DNA of 64,000 bases, taken from assembly GCA_963752755.1 (NCBI GenBank), contig CAVVZJ010000017.1:62001-126000 (forward strand). The letters are read 5' to 3'. Below, piece after piece: positions 52,601 to 61,445 of the stretch. The DNA comes from CAVVZJ01 sp963752755. GTDB taxonomy: Bacteria; Planctomycetota; Planctomycetia; Isosphaerales; Isosphaeraceae. The first letter of the stretch is position 1. Every line of letters starts with the position of its first letter. The position numbers and the translations under genes were made by a program. The notes under the pieces are model-generated. The model was not told the DNA's origin and did not search any database. It saw nothing but the letters and a program-made list of their open reading frames with translations.

Positions 52601-53949
52601 GGCCGGAACCGGAACAACGACTGGCGGAACCGATGCTGCTGGCCGCCGACCTCGCCATCGAAGCCCGCATAGCCGACCGTGGCATAGATCCAGCCGTCGA
52701 ACCCGAGCCGGAGGTTGCTCGGGCCAGCGTGGGTGTCGTTGGTGTGGAAGCCGCGGAAGAGGACCTTCCGCACGTTGGCCCGGTCGTCGCCGTCGGTATC
52801 GGCCAGGAAGAGAACCTCGGGCGCCTGCGTCACGATCAGGCCGCCCGGAACGTGGACCATGCTTGTCGGGATGCTCAGCTTGTCGGCGAAGACATGGAAC
52901 TTGTCGGCGCGACCATCGCCGTCGGTATCGTCGCAGATCACGATCTGGTCGCGGCCCTGGCCGTCGGGCTTCTTCTCGTTCGGATAGTCGAGCGACTCGG
53001 CGAGCCAGAGCCGGCCGCGGTTGTCCCAGGAGAGGCAGATCGGCTTGACGATATCGGGCTCGGCCGCAAAGAGCTCCGTTCGGAAGCCGCCCGGCACGCT
53101 GAGATGCTTCTGGGACTCTCCGGCTTCCAGAGGCTTCTGCATCCGCTGGAACGGCTCGCCCTGGGTGCCCCACTTGTCCGACTTCACGTAGTTCGGGATC
53201 GCCGCGCCGGCATCAGCGTATTCGAGCGGTTTGAGTTGATATGCCTGAGCCTCCCGCCCCGTCGCCCAGCGAATCCCCTGGATGACGAGTTTGTGAAAGC
53301 CAGGGTGGGTGAAGACCCGCTCGTCGTGGCCGGATGCCGTGTAGAAGACACGCCCTTGGCCCTGGGTGCGGACCCACGTCCACGGCTCGTGACGGCCCTT
53401 CTCCGCGTCGCGGTGCATCACGACCAGGCGGTCGTCACTCAGCTTGGAATGCACATAGGTTTCGTCCCATGCCTCGAATGGCTCAACCCCTTTCATGGCG
53501 GGGTGATCGGGCCGGTCGATGACCGCTTGAAAGACCTCACCACCGTGGCTCTTGAACTGGCCGCCGACCAGGGCGACATACTTCGGTGAGTTCAAGAAGC
53601 AGTACGACCCGCAGTGCAACACCACAAGTGCGTGGCCGTTCTCGACGTAGTCGAGCAGCGCCTTCTCCTGACCCGGTGTGATCGCCTCGTGGTTGGCGTA
53701 GATGAGGAGGGCGTCATAGCGGTTGAGATTGGCGGCGTTGAGGTCGTCGAGGTCGTTCGTATACGCCATGTCGATCCCGGCCTTCGCCAGCGCGGGCATC
53801 AACTCGCTGGCCCGCTGGGGCGGGTTGTGGTGGCCGTCGTCGCCGAGGAAGAGGGTCTTGATCCGACCCGAGTCGGCGCGGCTGGGAAGGGCCGTCGCCA
53901 GGGCGAGCAGGCCGAAAACGATCGGACCGAGTGTCCGGGAACGGAGCAT
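49651..53949 (-). CDS. Giant PVC-type c-haem protein with ThuA and HEAT domains
   Basis: GAGGAGA precedes ATG 53949; 1,432 residues, unbroken. Signal peptide (GPIVFGLLALATALPSRAD), ThuA-like domain at ~28-240 ('IKTLFLGDDGHHNPPQRASE', 'ALVVLHCGSYCFLNSPKYVA'), a PVC membrane-dehydrogenase-type beta-propeller at ~290-680 ('ICDDTDGDGRADKFHVFADK', 'WGLGLTETNEIVYSTANGEH'), HEAT-like helical repeats at ~690-1090, a haem c site 'CAKCH' near residue 1120 in 'GRAVFEKNCAKCHRHGDLGE', and a C-terminal beta domain. These proteins are typical of planctomycete cell envelopes and are thought to take part in sugar oxidation; the substrate is unknown. Confidence 0.92.
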   Translation of the reverse strand: MLRSRTLGPIVFGLLALATALPSRADSGRIKTLFLGDDGHHNPPQRASELMPALAKAGIDMAYTNDLDDLNAANLNRYDALLIYANHEAITPGQEKALLDYVENGHALVVLHCGSYCFLNSPKYVALVGGQFKSHGGEVFQAVIDRPDHPAMKGVEPFEAWDETYVHSKLSDDRLVVMHRDAEKGRHEPWTWVRTQGQGRVFYTASGHDERVFTHPGFHKLVIQGIRWATGREAQAYQLKPLEYADAGAAIPNYVKSDKWGTQGEPFQRMQKPLEAGESQKHLSVPGGFRTELFAAEPDIVKPICLSWDNRGRLWLAESLDYPNEKKPDGQGRDQIVICDDTDGDGRADKFHVFADKLSIPTSMVHVPGGLIVTQAPEVLFLADTDGDDRANVRKVLFRGFHTNDTHAGPSNLRLGFDGWIYATVGYAGFDGEVGGQQHRFRQSLFRFRPDGSKLEVLTSTSNNTWGLGLTETNEIVYSTANGEHSSYLGLPNRYFESVRGWLGKGNDRMADHDRIRPITTIRQVDWFGGFTAAAGHAVYTARQFPADFWNRAAFICEPTGHVVHRCQLDRQGSHLVSHDRFNLLASTDEWTSPIVADVGPDGAVWVIDWYNFIIQHNPTPLGFKTGPGNAYETPLRDKTHGRIYRVVNESRPLGVALDLTKATPDQLVAALKNDNMLWRMKAQWALVARGKTDVVPALRTLASDRALDATGENPPAIHALWTLKGLDSLKGQDAEARALLEKSLRHPSPGVRHAAVDLMTRSDDASRSILDAGLLNDPDPVVRRAALLALSESPEHSPTVGEAIRDMLARPENARDRWIPLAATTAAAQHAGGFLVGALAARENPEEVLKAVRIVAEHFARGEDTDSLPRMLPRLLDAEPAVADAFLTGLAAGWPADRTLRLDEEAQQTLVAAMERLGTEGQLPLATLAARWGLGERLASAMKSLRERMASEVADAGRPEADRIGAANKLAQMKPAQEELESILDQINARATPALASGLLGAIGQAGSPEVGTLVVGHWSRLTPALRRQAVELLQRRPAWTTALLDGMENGSISASDLAIDQAQRLTAHPNKSIAERARKLLEQGGRMPSPDREKVLAALLPLTEKTGDATKGRAVFEKNCAKCHRHGDLGETIGPNLTGFNVHPKEKILTEIIDPNRSVEGNFRQYTVATAEGQVLSGLLASETKTAIELVDSEAKRHVVLRDDIDEMIASPKSLMPEGFEKQISEAEFNDLLEFLTAKGKYVPLPMEKAATVVTTRGMFYSSDNEGERLVFPDWSPKMVQGIPFVLIDPKGDRVPNAILLNGPNGTIPPTMPKTVTLPCNASAKAIHLLSGVSGWGYPLGREGSVTLLVRLHYRDGQVEEIALRNGVHFADYIRRVDVPGSELAFLLGGRQLRYLAVHPKRDDPISDIEFVKGDDQSAPIVMAVTVETL

Positions 53950-54096
53950 GGCAATTTCTCCTCGCGTGGGGCGTCACGACGGGCGGCGTCACGCGAGCAT
54001 TCCAGGCGAAGTCGAGCGCGGGGGAGGAGAAGGGTTGTCGATTACCCTCCGCGATGCCTCCATGATGCGGGTCGGGGCGGCAAATCGCAAGACTTG

Positions 54097-55620
54097 CTAT
54101 GGGACCGACCTTCCACCCCGCGGGTGGAAGAGCCAGCGATAGAACGCTGTGAGTCGCAGGAATCGCTCGGAGTAGGGGAACAACGGCGGCCTCAAGCCGC
54201 CCGGCCGTCGTTCGTGGACGGCCTGGACCTGCACAAATTCCCGGAGCCCGAAAGCCCCGCGAGTCCGCCCGTAGCCGCTTGCCTTGACGCCTCCGAACGG
54301 GGCCGAGGCGCTGGCTGAGGGAGTCACTGCGTCGTTGATCGCGACCATGCCCGCCTCGATCCGATCGGCGACCGCTCGCGCGCTGCGGCGATTTCGTCCC
54401 CAGACGCTCGCCGCCAGGCCGAAGTGCGAGGCGTTCGTCGCGGCCACAGCGGCGTCGGCATCCGGCACGCCGCGGACCAGCACCACCGGCCCGAACGACC
54501 CGGACAGGGCCGACTCGGCCGCCCGCGACTCGGCCAGCAGAACCGTCGGCTCGTAGAACCAGCCCGATCCAGCGAGCGCCCGGCCACCGGCCAGGATCGT
54601 CGCCCCGGACCCAACCGCCTCACGGATCATCGCATCGAACCGATCCCGGGCGGATTCGGAGATCAGGGGACCGACGTCCACCGCCAACGAGGCTGGGTCG
54701 CCCACCCGCAGTCCACGAGCCTGTTCGGCCAGCCCTTCCGCCCAGGGCCGGGCGTCGCCGATGATGTAAACCCGCTTGACGGCCACACAAGTCTGCCCGC
54801 TGTTGAGAAACGCCGCCCAGGTTAGGGCCCGCAACGTCGATTCGCGAGGGGCGTCCGGAAGGACGATCGCAGCGTCGAACCCCGAGAGCTCCGCCAACGC
54901 TGGTATCCCCCTCGCCGCCAGTTCGGAGAGTACTCGGCGGCCGTTGGCGATGCCCCCGGTGAAGACCCCCTTGTCGATCGGCGACTCGATCAATGCCCGG
55001 CCAACCTCTGGCCCGCCGAAGACGGTGGCAACGAGCCCCTCCGGCAACCCGGCCTCGCGCAGGCTCCGATCCAGCCGCAGGCCCGAGAGCGGGGCCAGTT
55101 CCGACGGCTTCCAGACCACACCGTTGCCGGCGGCCAGGGCCTGGACGATCGGAGCCGCGTTGAGCAAAAGCGGATAATTCCAGGTCCCGATCATCCCGAC
55201 AACACCGAGCGGACGCCATCGCAAACGCGTCGGGCCGAGAAACATCCAGCGCTGCCAGCCCGGCCTGATCCGGCCATCAGCCAGGACACGTCCGGCGTTC
55301 TGGACGGTCCAGCGGACCGCGTCCAGCGTGGAGACCACCTCGCCCATCGCCTCGCCGGTCGGCTTGCCCACCTCGTCGCGGATCGTGGCCGCCCAAATCT
55401 CGGCGTCGCGGGCGAGCACCGACCACCACCGTTGCAACACCTCGCGGCGCTGCTTCCAGGCCAGCGCCGTCCAATCCGCCTGTGCCTCGTGCGCCCGGAA
55501 CACCGCTTCCGACACTCTGTCCAGGGGCGTCGTCTCGACCCGTCCCAGCTCGGCCCCGGTGGCTGGGTTGCGGGCGATTATCAGTGGAAGGGCCGTTGTG
55601 AGGGTTTCTGAGGAAGGCAT
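54097..55620 (-). CDS. Aldehyde dehydrogenase (possible carotenoid-aldehyde type)
   Basis: 507 residues. 'WNYPLLLNAAPIVQALAAGN' (cofactor-binding), 'VWKPSELAPLSGL', the general base Glu in 'LAELSGFDAAIVLPDAP' and the nucleophile Cys in 'NSGQTCVAVKRVYI' are all present. The end carries a hydrophobic patch 'ERFLRLTAFYRWLFHPRGG', as in membrane-associated ALDHs. The next gene upstream on the strand is a GT2 glycosyltransferase. The pair resembles the AldH/CrtQ steps in staphyloxanthin-type C30 carotenoid synthesis; that is an inference. Confidence 0.85.
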   Translation of the reverse strand: MPSSETLTTALPLIIARNPATGAELGRVETTPLDRVSEAVFRAHEAQADWTALAWKQRREVLQRWWSVLARDAEIWAATIRDEVGKPTGEAMGEVVSTLDAVRWTVQNAGRVLADGRIRPGWQRWMFLGPTRLRWRPLGVVGMIGTWNYPLLLNAAPIVQALAAGNGVVWKPSELAPLSGLRLDRSLREAGLPEGLVATVFGGPEVGRALIESPIDKGVFTGGIANGRRVLSELAARGIPALAELSGFDAAIVLPDAPRESTLRALTWAAFLNSGQTCVAVKRVYIIGDARPWAEGLAEQARGLRVGDPASLAVDVGPLISESARDRFDAMIREAVGSGATILAGGRALAGSGWFYEPTVLLAESRAAESALSGSFGPVVLVRGVPDADAAVAATNASHFGLAASVWGRNRRSARAVADRIEAGMVAINDAVTPSASASAPFGGVKASGYGRTRGAFGLREFVQVQAVHERRPGGLRPPLFPYSERFLRLTAFYRWLFHPRGGRSVP

Positions 55621-55705
55621 CGGTTTTTCTGGTAGGGCCTGTGAAGCACGCCTTCATCGTACAAATGGGGGCAGGATTCACACGCAACCTCAAAGTGAGG
55701 ACACC

Positions 55706-56945
55706 TTACGCCCGCGTCGTCGGCTCGGACAAAACGGGCGCCTCGATCCGCTCAGGCGGGACGCGAGCTGGCCCATAGCTGGTTCCCCGCCAGGTGACAC
55801 GACCCGTCAGACACATCGCAAGCGACTGGAGGAAGATCCAGTCACAAATCACGCCCGCCAGCGAGTACCAGGCCGCGTAGCCGGCGGTCCTCGGAGCCGT
55901 CCAGAGGTACATACGATAAAGCACGGAGACTTTCAGAAGTTGATGGGCCAAGCTCATCCCGAGCAAGGCGAGCGCAAACGGTCCCGTCATCCCCAGACCC
56001 AGCATCACCAGCGACGTGACCAGAGCGACGTCGCCCGTCTGGCTAAAAATCAGGGGCTCCAGGAACTTGCCCACGATCGGCCAGGTTCGCCGCCCAAGGG
56101 CGTCATACAGGATGCGGCTCCAGCCGCCGACCAGACGGCCGAGCGAGGTGTACATCCGTGTGGAGCTGATCTCCGGGCTCATCGCCACCCGCACCGGTAA
56201 GCCGAGTGCCTTGACATGCTTCGCCATGTAAATGTCTTCGACAAATCGCCCCCGCACGGCCTCGTGGCCTCCCGCCGCCACGTAAGCATCCCGGTTAATC
56301 AGGATATACTGGCCATTGGCAAAGGCCAGTCCCGAGCGGTCGTCGTTGACGACGAACGGCGGGTACGACCGCATCAGGACGATCCCGGCGAGCGGTTGCA
56401 CGACCTTCTCCCAGAAGCTCTCGCAGAGCATCTCGGGCACGAGGCTCGCCATCGCGGCCCCTTCAACGCGGGCATATTCCATCATGATCGCCAGGCTGTC
56501 GGCGTGGTGGCGGGTGTCGGCGTCGAGGAACCAAAGCCAGTCGCCTTGCGACGTGCCCGCGGCGACATGGAGGGCGTGGGTCTTGCCGGTCCAGCCTGGA
56601 GGAAGCTCGGCGATCGTCACCACCCGGACCCGCGAATCCCGCTCCGCGAACTGCCGCGCGATCGCGCGCGTGCCGTCGGTGCTGCGGTCATCGACGACGA
56701 GGATCTCCAGGTTTGGATAGCTCTGGGCGCAGACCGACGCCAGGCAGTCGGCGAGGGTTTCCTCCTCGTCCTTGGCCGGGATGATCGCCGTGACGAGCGG
56801 CGCGTCTGGCGACAACAGACGCGGCGATCGGAGCGTGAGGATATCGACACTGCCGAACGATCCACGACAGGGCCAGATGCCGGATCGGCCACACGGCGAT
56901 AATCAGGGCATAGGCGACGAGCAACACCTGCTGGGTCGGCGTCAT
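55706..56945 (-). CDS. GT2 membrane glycosyltransferase, CrtQ/HpnB-like (one frameshift)
   Basis: The true start is ATG 56945 ('QQVLLVAYALIIAVWPIRHL', first TM); the frame slips near 56810 into 'LVTAIIPAKDEEETLADCLA'. GT2 motifs: 'ILVVDDRSTDGTRAIARQFA', 'WLWFLDADTRHHADSLA' (DxD), 'GRFVEDIYMAKHVKALGLPV' (ED) and 'LVGGWSRILYDALGRRTW' (QxxRW-like region), then C-terminal TM segments. The closest pattern is CrtQ/HpnB-type transferases acting on carotenoid or hopanoid-like lipids. It overlaps the upstream membrane protein by ATGA. Confidence 0.82.
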
Positions 56946-57452
56946 GGACCGGGCTCGCTCGATTCGGGTTGAGGGCTTCCAGAGGGCAGGGGGGCGTCGA
57001 AATCGTCCAGTTCTCGTCGGCGTGGCAGGCTGAGAAAACCGAGGGCCAGCGACGCGACCCAAAACGGGGCGATCGCCTCCAGAGTCGGCCGCACGGCGAA
57101 GGCATGGGCCAACCCGAGCGGCGCCGCCAGGCCACCGATCAAGGCCCCGGCGACATGCGCCCAGTGGAAACGCGATCCCGCGAGTGGATGGCTCCCGCAA
57201 CCGCGAACGCGAGCCGAGCACCCGCCTCGCCGCGACACTCACAAGGATCACGCCCAGCAGCAATCCGTGGGCCGCCAGCTCGACGTTGCGGCGCGGCCAA
57301 TCGAACGCGCCGCGGTCTCGGGGACGCAGGATCCATCCGCTCAAGGCGATGATCCCGCCGACGGCGATCAAAACGTTCAGCACTGCCGAACGGGTCCGAT
57401 CCAGCAGGACGGAGATCGGGTCAGGCGGCGAGGCGATCGCGTCGGGGTTCAT
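56942..57452 (-). CDS. Multi-TM membrane protein, unknown (one frameshift)
   Basis: Starts at ATG 57452, overlapping the previous stop by four bases. Segments 'VLNVLIAVGGIIALSGWILR' and 'ELAAHGLLLGVILVSVAARR', then after a slip near 57180 'HVAGALIGGLAAPLGLAHAF' and 'IAPFWVASLALGFLSLP', give about four TM helices. The charged tail ends at 56942. It is co-translated with the GT2 gene, so a role in the same process is possible. No family was recognised. Confidence 0.55.
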
Positions 57453-57988
57453 GTCCGGCCCCCGGTGGCGGTGTGCGCGAGCTGTCGCCGGAGGCCCAGG
57501 ATCAGCTCGACCTGGCCGATCGGGTGGCCGGTCGACCGCGCGATCGCCTCGGGCGAAACGCCGGCGTCGGCGAGTTCCCAGATCGGCCCGTAACGCCCCG
57601 CCAGTTCGGAGGCCGCAGCGTCCTCAGACTCGGCGTCTTCCGCCGGAACGGCCAGGTCGGGTACGGCGATCAAGGTCGGTCCCGCCAGCGTCCGGCTTCC
57701 CGGTGGCGGATCGACCCGCCAGCACGCCGCCGGCCCCGTCGGGAAAAGAGCGGTCGGCGCGGGCCTTCGCCCGGCCTTCGAGCCACTCGTTCGTTCTGCC
57801 AACGCCTCCAGCCGTGCCAGGATCGCTTCGACCTCGCGAGCCGGTCCGCCAGCTCGCCGCGACAACTCGTCCGCTCGCACCATCGGCGCCGTGCGGACGC
57901 GCCACCACAACGCTCCTGCCGCCGCTGAGGCGATCGCCAGCAGCGCGGCGAGGGTCACGATCGAGGCCAGGACAAGCGTGGGGTCCAC
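57449..57988 (-). CDS. Single-TM protein with C-terminal helix-turn-helix-like end
   Basis: GTG 57988 lies behind GGAAGGAA. 179 residues: TM 'LVLASIVTLAALLAIASAAA', a coiled segment 'REVEAILARLEALAERTSG' and a C-terminal 'LADAGVSPEAIARSTGHPIG', which resembles a helix-turn-helix (as seen in DUF2802-type proteins). Function unknown. It overlaps the following membrane-protein gene by four bases. Confidence 0.6.
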   Translation of the reverse strand: MDPTLVLASIVTLAALLAIASAAAGALWWRVRTAPMVRADELSRRAGGPAREVEAILARLEALAERTSGSKAGRRPAPTALFPTGPAACWRVDPPPGSRTLAGPTLIAVPDLAVPAEDAESEDAAASELAGRYGPIWELADAGVSPEAIARSTGHPIGQVELILGLRRQLAHTATGGRT

Positions 57989-58154
57989 GGCAGGATTCCT
58001 TCCTTGGACGGGCGGCCGACCCGTTCGCATCACGCGGCTCGTTCAACGGCGACATCGTCTTGCCCGGCACACGATCGGACTGACCCGCGAACCCTGCTTC
58101 GACCTCATGCCCTGATGCGATCTCGGTCATCGACCATTCAAGACTCGTCCTGGA

Positions 58155-59392
58155 TTATTTCGCCGCACCTTCGACCAGCCGGCCCTGCGAGTAGGCCGAC
58201 TGCGCCGCCTGATAGACCTCGCGGAGCGGCACGCCGCGCTCGGCGGCGACGCGGGCGCAGTCGTCGTACTCGGGGCTGAACTGCGGCGGTCGGCCTTCGA
58301 GCCAGCCGAGCTTGCCCAGCACGGGGCCGAACGGTCGTCTCGACGGTCGCCGCCTTGCGGTTCAGCTTGTGGCGGCTCACGGCATAGCGGCGGATGCCCA
58401 GGGTGGTCGTCTCGCGGAAGAGGATGTCTTCCATCGCGGGAATGCCCGGCTCGTCGCAGAGGACCGTCACCATCACGCCCGGCCGGTTCTTCTTCATCAG
58501 GATCGGGGTGACGAACGCATCAAGAGCCCCTGCCGCCAGCAGTTGCGCCGTGGCGTGGCCGACGACCTCGCCCGGCAAGTCGTCGAGATTGGTTTCCAGA
58601 ACCCAGACCCGATCCGAGCCGCTCGGGGTGGCGGCCGTGCCCACGAAGAGGCGGACGATGTTGGCAATCCCGGGCGGGTCGGCCGTACCGGCGCCGAGGC
58701 CGATGGACTCGATCGTCATGGCCGGCAGCGGACCAAACGACTCGGCGACTGTCGCCAGGATCGCGGCCCCGGTGGGGGTCGTCTGCTCGAAGTCGGCCGT
58801 CGATTCGGCCAGCGGGATGCCTCGCAGCAACTCGGCCGTCCCCGGCGCGGGCAAGGGCATCCGCCCGTGTGCCGCCTTCACCGACCCTCGCCCTGGCGGC
58901 AAGCGGGCTCGCCTCGATCCGATCGACGCCGAGAAGGTCCAGCCCGACGGCCGCGCCGACGATGTCCACGATCGAATCGACGGCCCCGACCTCGTGGAAG
59001 TGCACCTTCTTCACATCGCTGCCGTGCGCCTTCGCCTCCGCCTCGCCGAGCTTCAGGAAGATCCGGCGTGCCAGCTCATCGGCCTTCGGCGGTAGCTTGG
59101 CGGCGTCGAGGATCGCCTCGATGTGGTGCAGGTGACGGTGGGCGTGCTCCTCCGGAGCGTTCACGCGAGCATGCGTTGCCCGGAAGCCGGCGCGGCGGAC
59201 CGTCTCGAAGGTCAACTCCGCATTGACGCCCAGTGATCCGATCGCGTTGCGGATCGCCTCGGGATCGACCCCGGAATCGACCAGGGCCCCGAGCGTCATG
59301 TCGCCGGAGATGCCGCTGAAGCAGTCGAAATAGGCGATGCGCACGCCGGGGTTCTCGCGAAGGTCGGCGGTAGAGGAGGGAAACGCCCCCAT
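58155..59392 (-). CDS. larC: Nickel-pincer cofactor biosynthesis protein LarC (two frameshifts)
   Basis: 'RIAYFDCFSGISGDMTLGAL' is the LarC opening, followed by 'HAHRHLHHIEAILDAA' and 'VKKVHFHEVGAVDSIVDIVG'. One extra base near 58900 leads to 'PPGRGSVKAAHGRMPLPAPG' and 'ETNLDDLPGEVVGHATAQLL' with 'RPGVMVTVLCD'. A further slip near 58320 restores 'VLGKLGWLEGRPPQFSPEYD' to a TAA at 58155. LarC inserts nickel into the pincer cofactor of lactate racemase-type enzymes. GTG 59344 is an alternative start. No larA, larB or larE is in the window. Confidence 0.9.
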
Positions 59393-59420
59393 TCTAGCGA
59401 GCCCCCCCCTCGCCGCAAGG

Positions 59421-60313
59421 TCAACGGACCAGGCACCTGCCGCGAATCTTCGACGCCCCGGCCCACGCCCTCCCGGGTGGCGGCCTCAAGACTCGACTCG
59501 ACCCATCCAGATACGTCTCCTCCTCCAGGCTCCGCAGATACGCCAAGGCCTCATCGAGTGTCGGCACGGCCGCGCCCGGAACCCGGCCGGCGGTGTCCAT
59601 CTCGCGGAGCAAGCCGAGGTCTTCGAACCACTCCGACTCCTCCAGACCTTGCGGACCTTGTGACTCACCGGTCGGCCCTGCCGTTCGAGGAGGTCCATGT
59701 GGTGCTCGATCAACCAGGCGGTCCGCTCGGTGATCGCTCCGGCCAGGCCCTCCAGCGCCGCGGCGACGTGGTCGTCCGGATCAATCGCCTTGCCGACGTC
59801 GTGCAGCAAGGCGGCCAGGAGGAATTCCTCATCATACGGCCGGGCTTCGCGGGCGAGGGCAAAGACCTGAAGGCTATGAAAGAGTGCATCGCCCTCGGGA
59901 TGATATCGGGGGTTCTGCTTGACGTCATGCAGTGGCACCAGACGCATCTTGTACAGGGCGAATCGTTCGATATGGTCGCCCATCCGACCTGGTCCGCGGC
60001 CCGGCTCGGGCTCCGGTCCGTGCTCGGCCTGGAGGCGGGCGAGGGCCGACTGATCGCGAGCCAGGACGAGCACCTGCTCGCGGACCTCGGCGTCGCTGGG
60101 CAAATCGCCCGGCCGGACCTTCCGCCCCAGCACGGCCGCCGCCTGTCGCTTCGCGCCGTAGAACTCGGACTCGCTCGCCTCACGGAGACGTTCCGAGCCC
60201 TCCTCGGGCCCGATCCTTGAATACAACCTCCGCGCCGCCTCCTGGGCGATCTGCCGACGCAACCGGTCGTCAGCCCGGGGCACGCGGAAACGCTTCTTGA
60301 ACTTGTCATGCAT
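59421..60313 (-). CDS. HD-domain phosphohydrolase (one frameshift)
   Basis: ATG 60313 gives 'MHDKFKKRFRVPRADDRLRR'. The HD domain: 'PEGDALFHSLQVFALA' (first His), 'FLLAALLHDVGKAIDPDDHV' (HD) and 'WLIEHHMDLLERQGRPVSH'. A missing base near 59655 shifts to 'LREMDTAGRVPGAAVPTLDE' and a conserved-looking end at 59421. HD proteins hydrolyse nucleotides or other phosphates; no further domain was seen. Confidence 0.8.
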
Positions 60314-60497
60314 CGGTCTTCGATTCGATCGGACAATCGAAGGGCAGGCTCCGCCCACCGTCCGGTCTCGAAGACGGCGGCAGAAGTCCTCCCGACAAGA
60401 CGCCGTCAGAACGCGTCTCGTCCATCCATTCCTTTCGTAGCTGGCCTGCGTCCGGAGTGCTTCTGGCCTCTCGTAGCATTGTAGGGCGCCGGGCGTC

Positions 60498-61094
60498 TCA
60501 ACCGCAGACCGCCTCCGTCGTGACCAACTTCGCCCCGCTCTGCTCCCATTCCCTCAGGACGTCCCCCGCGGCCGTCGGATCGACGGCCAGGATCGCGTCC
60601 GTCACCACGGCAACCCTCTGTCCTCGATCGAGCAGGCCCCTTACGGCGCAGTGAACGCAATAATCGGTCGCGACGCCATAGACCACGAACGTCGGTTCCC
60701 CTCGACCGTACCGACCCACGATCCGGTCCGCGTCGGGATGCGAGAACAGATCGTATCGCTGCTTCTCGATCGTCAGGTGCGGCGGCAACGCTTCGGCCGC
60801 GAACCGCCCCTCCGCTCCGACGACACTCCCCCCAGGCCAGGCGGTTGCCTCCACCCGTTCCTGCCCAGGCGTGCCGATCAGGCAATGCCGCGGGAACGGC
60901 TCCGGGTCCGGCTCGTCGGGCGTGTGGGCGCAGCCGGTCGCCAGCACGGGGATGCCGTGCTTCCGGGCGAACCGGGTCAGGCGTTCCAGGTTCGGCAAGA
61001 TCGACTCCGAGCCGGCAATGTACAGCGCCCCGGTCGGTTCGAGGAAGTCGCGCTGGGTGTCGATATCCACGAAGACCAGGGGGCCTGTCAACAT
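60498..61094 (-). CDS. Nicotinamidase/isochorismatase-family hydrolase
   Basis: ATG 61094 follows GAGGAGCC. The catalytic triad is visible: Asp in 'FVDIDTQRDF', Lys in 'LTIEKQRYDLFSHPDADRI' and Cys in 'YGVATDYCVHCAVRGLLDRG'. 'VLATGCAHTPDEPDPEPFPR' is the metal-binding side. The Lys and Cys arrangement and 'ATDYCV' favour a nicotinamidase-like amidase; the substrate is not certain. Confidence 0.85.
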   Translation of the reverse strand: MLTGPLVFVDIDTQRDFLEPTGALYIAGSESILPNLERLTRFARKHGIPVLATGCAHTPDEPDPEPFPRHCLIGTPGQERVEATAWPGGSVVGAEGRFAAEALPPHLTIEKQRYDLFSHPDADRIVGRYGRGEPTFVVYGVATDYCVHCAVRGLLDRGQRVAVVTDAILAVDPTAAGDVLREWEQSGAKLVTTEAVCG

Positions 61095-61445
61095 CGCGTG
61101 GCTCCTCAACGAATCCCGTGTCCGTTCCCAATCTTGCGACCAGGCATAGCAAAACCGAACGCCCGCCGACAAGTACGATGATTCCCCGCACGCTCCCGGC
61201 CAATCGAAGGAACGGGCCTTCGCCGTCGTCTAAACCGCCTGATACACGAACCCGAGTTGCATTCCGATTCCAGCCCGACTCCTGAGGGACCGCCGCCCCC
61301 GGCGGTCCGGACCGGACGACAGCCGGGGGGCGGCTGTCCCACAAGGCCAAACCGGACAGCATCAGCAGGTTCGTGGTCGGGCCGGTCGCCTTCCCGGATG
61401 CAGCCCGGCCCGCCGACCGAACCCAACAAATGAGGACTCCCCATC
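61095..61445. other. Divergent intergenic region with tandem GC hairpins
   Basis: About 350 bases without a protein-like frame, between the nicotinamidase-like gene and the MuiA-like gene. It contains the two hairpins listed next. No clear sigma-70-type promoter was seen on either strand. Confidence 0.4.
61287..61338. repeat. Two tandem perfect hairpins
   Basis: GGACCGCCG (61287-61295) / CGGCGGTCC (61300-61308) forms a 9-bp stem with a CCCC loop. GACAGCCG (61318-61325) / CGGCTGTC (61331-61338) forms an 8-bp stem with a GGGGG loop. No T-run follows. They could be regulatory sites, a repeat element or transcript-end structures. Confidence 0.5.
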
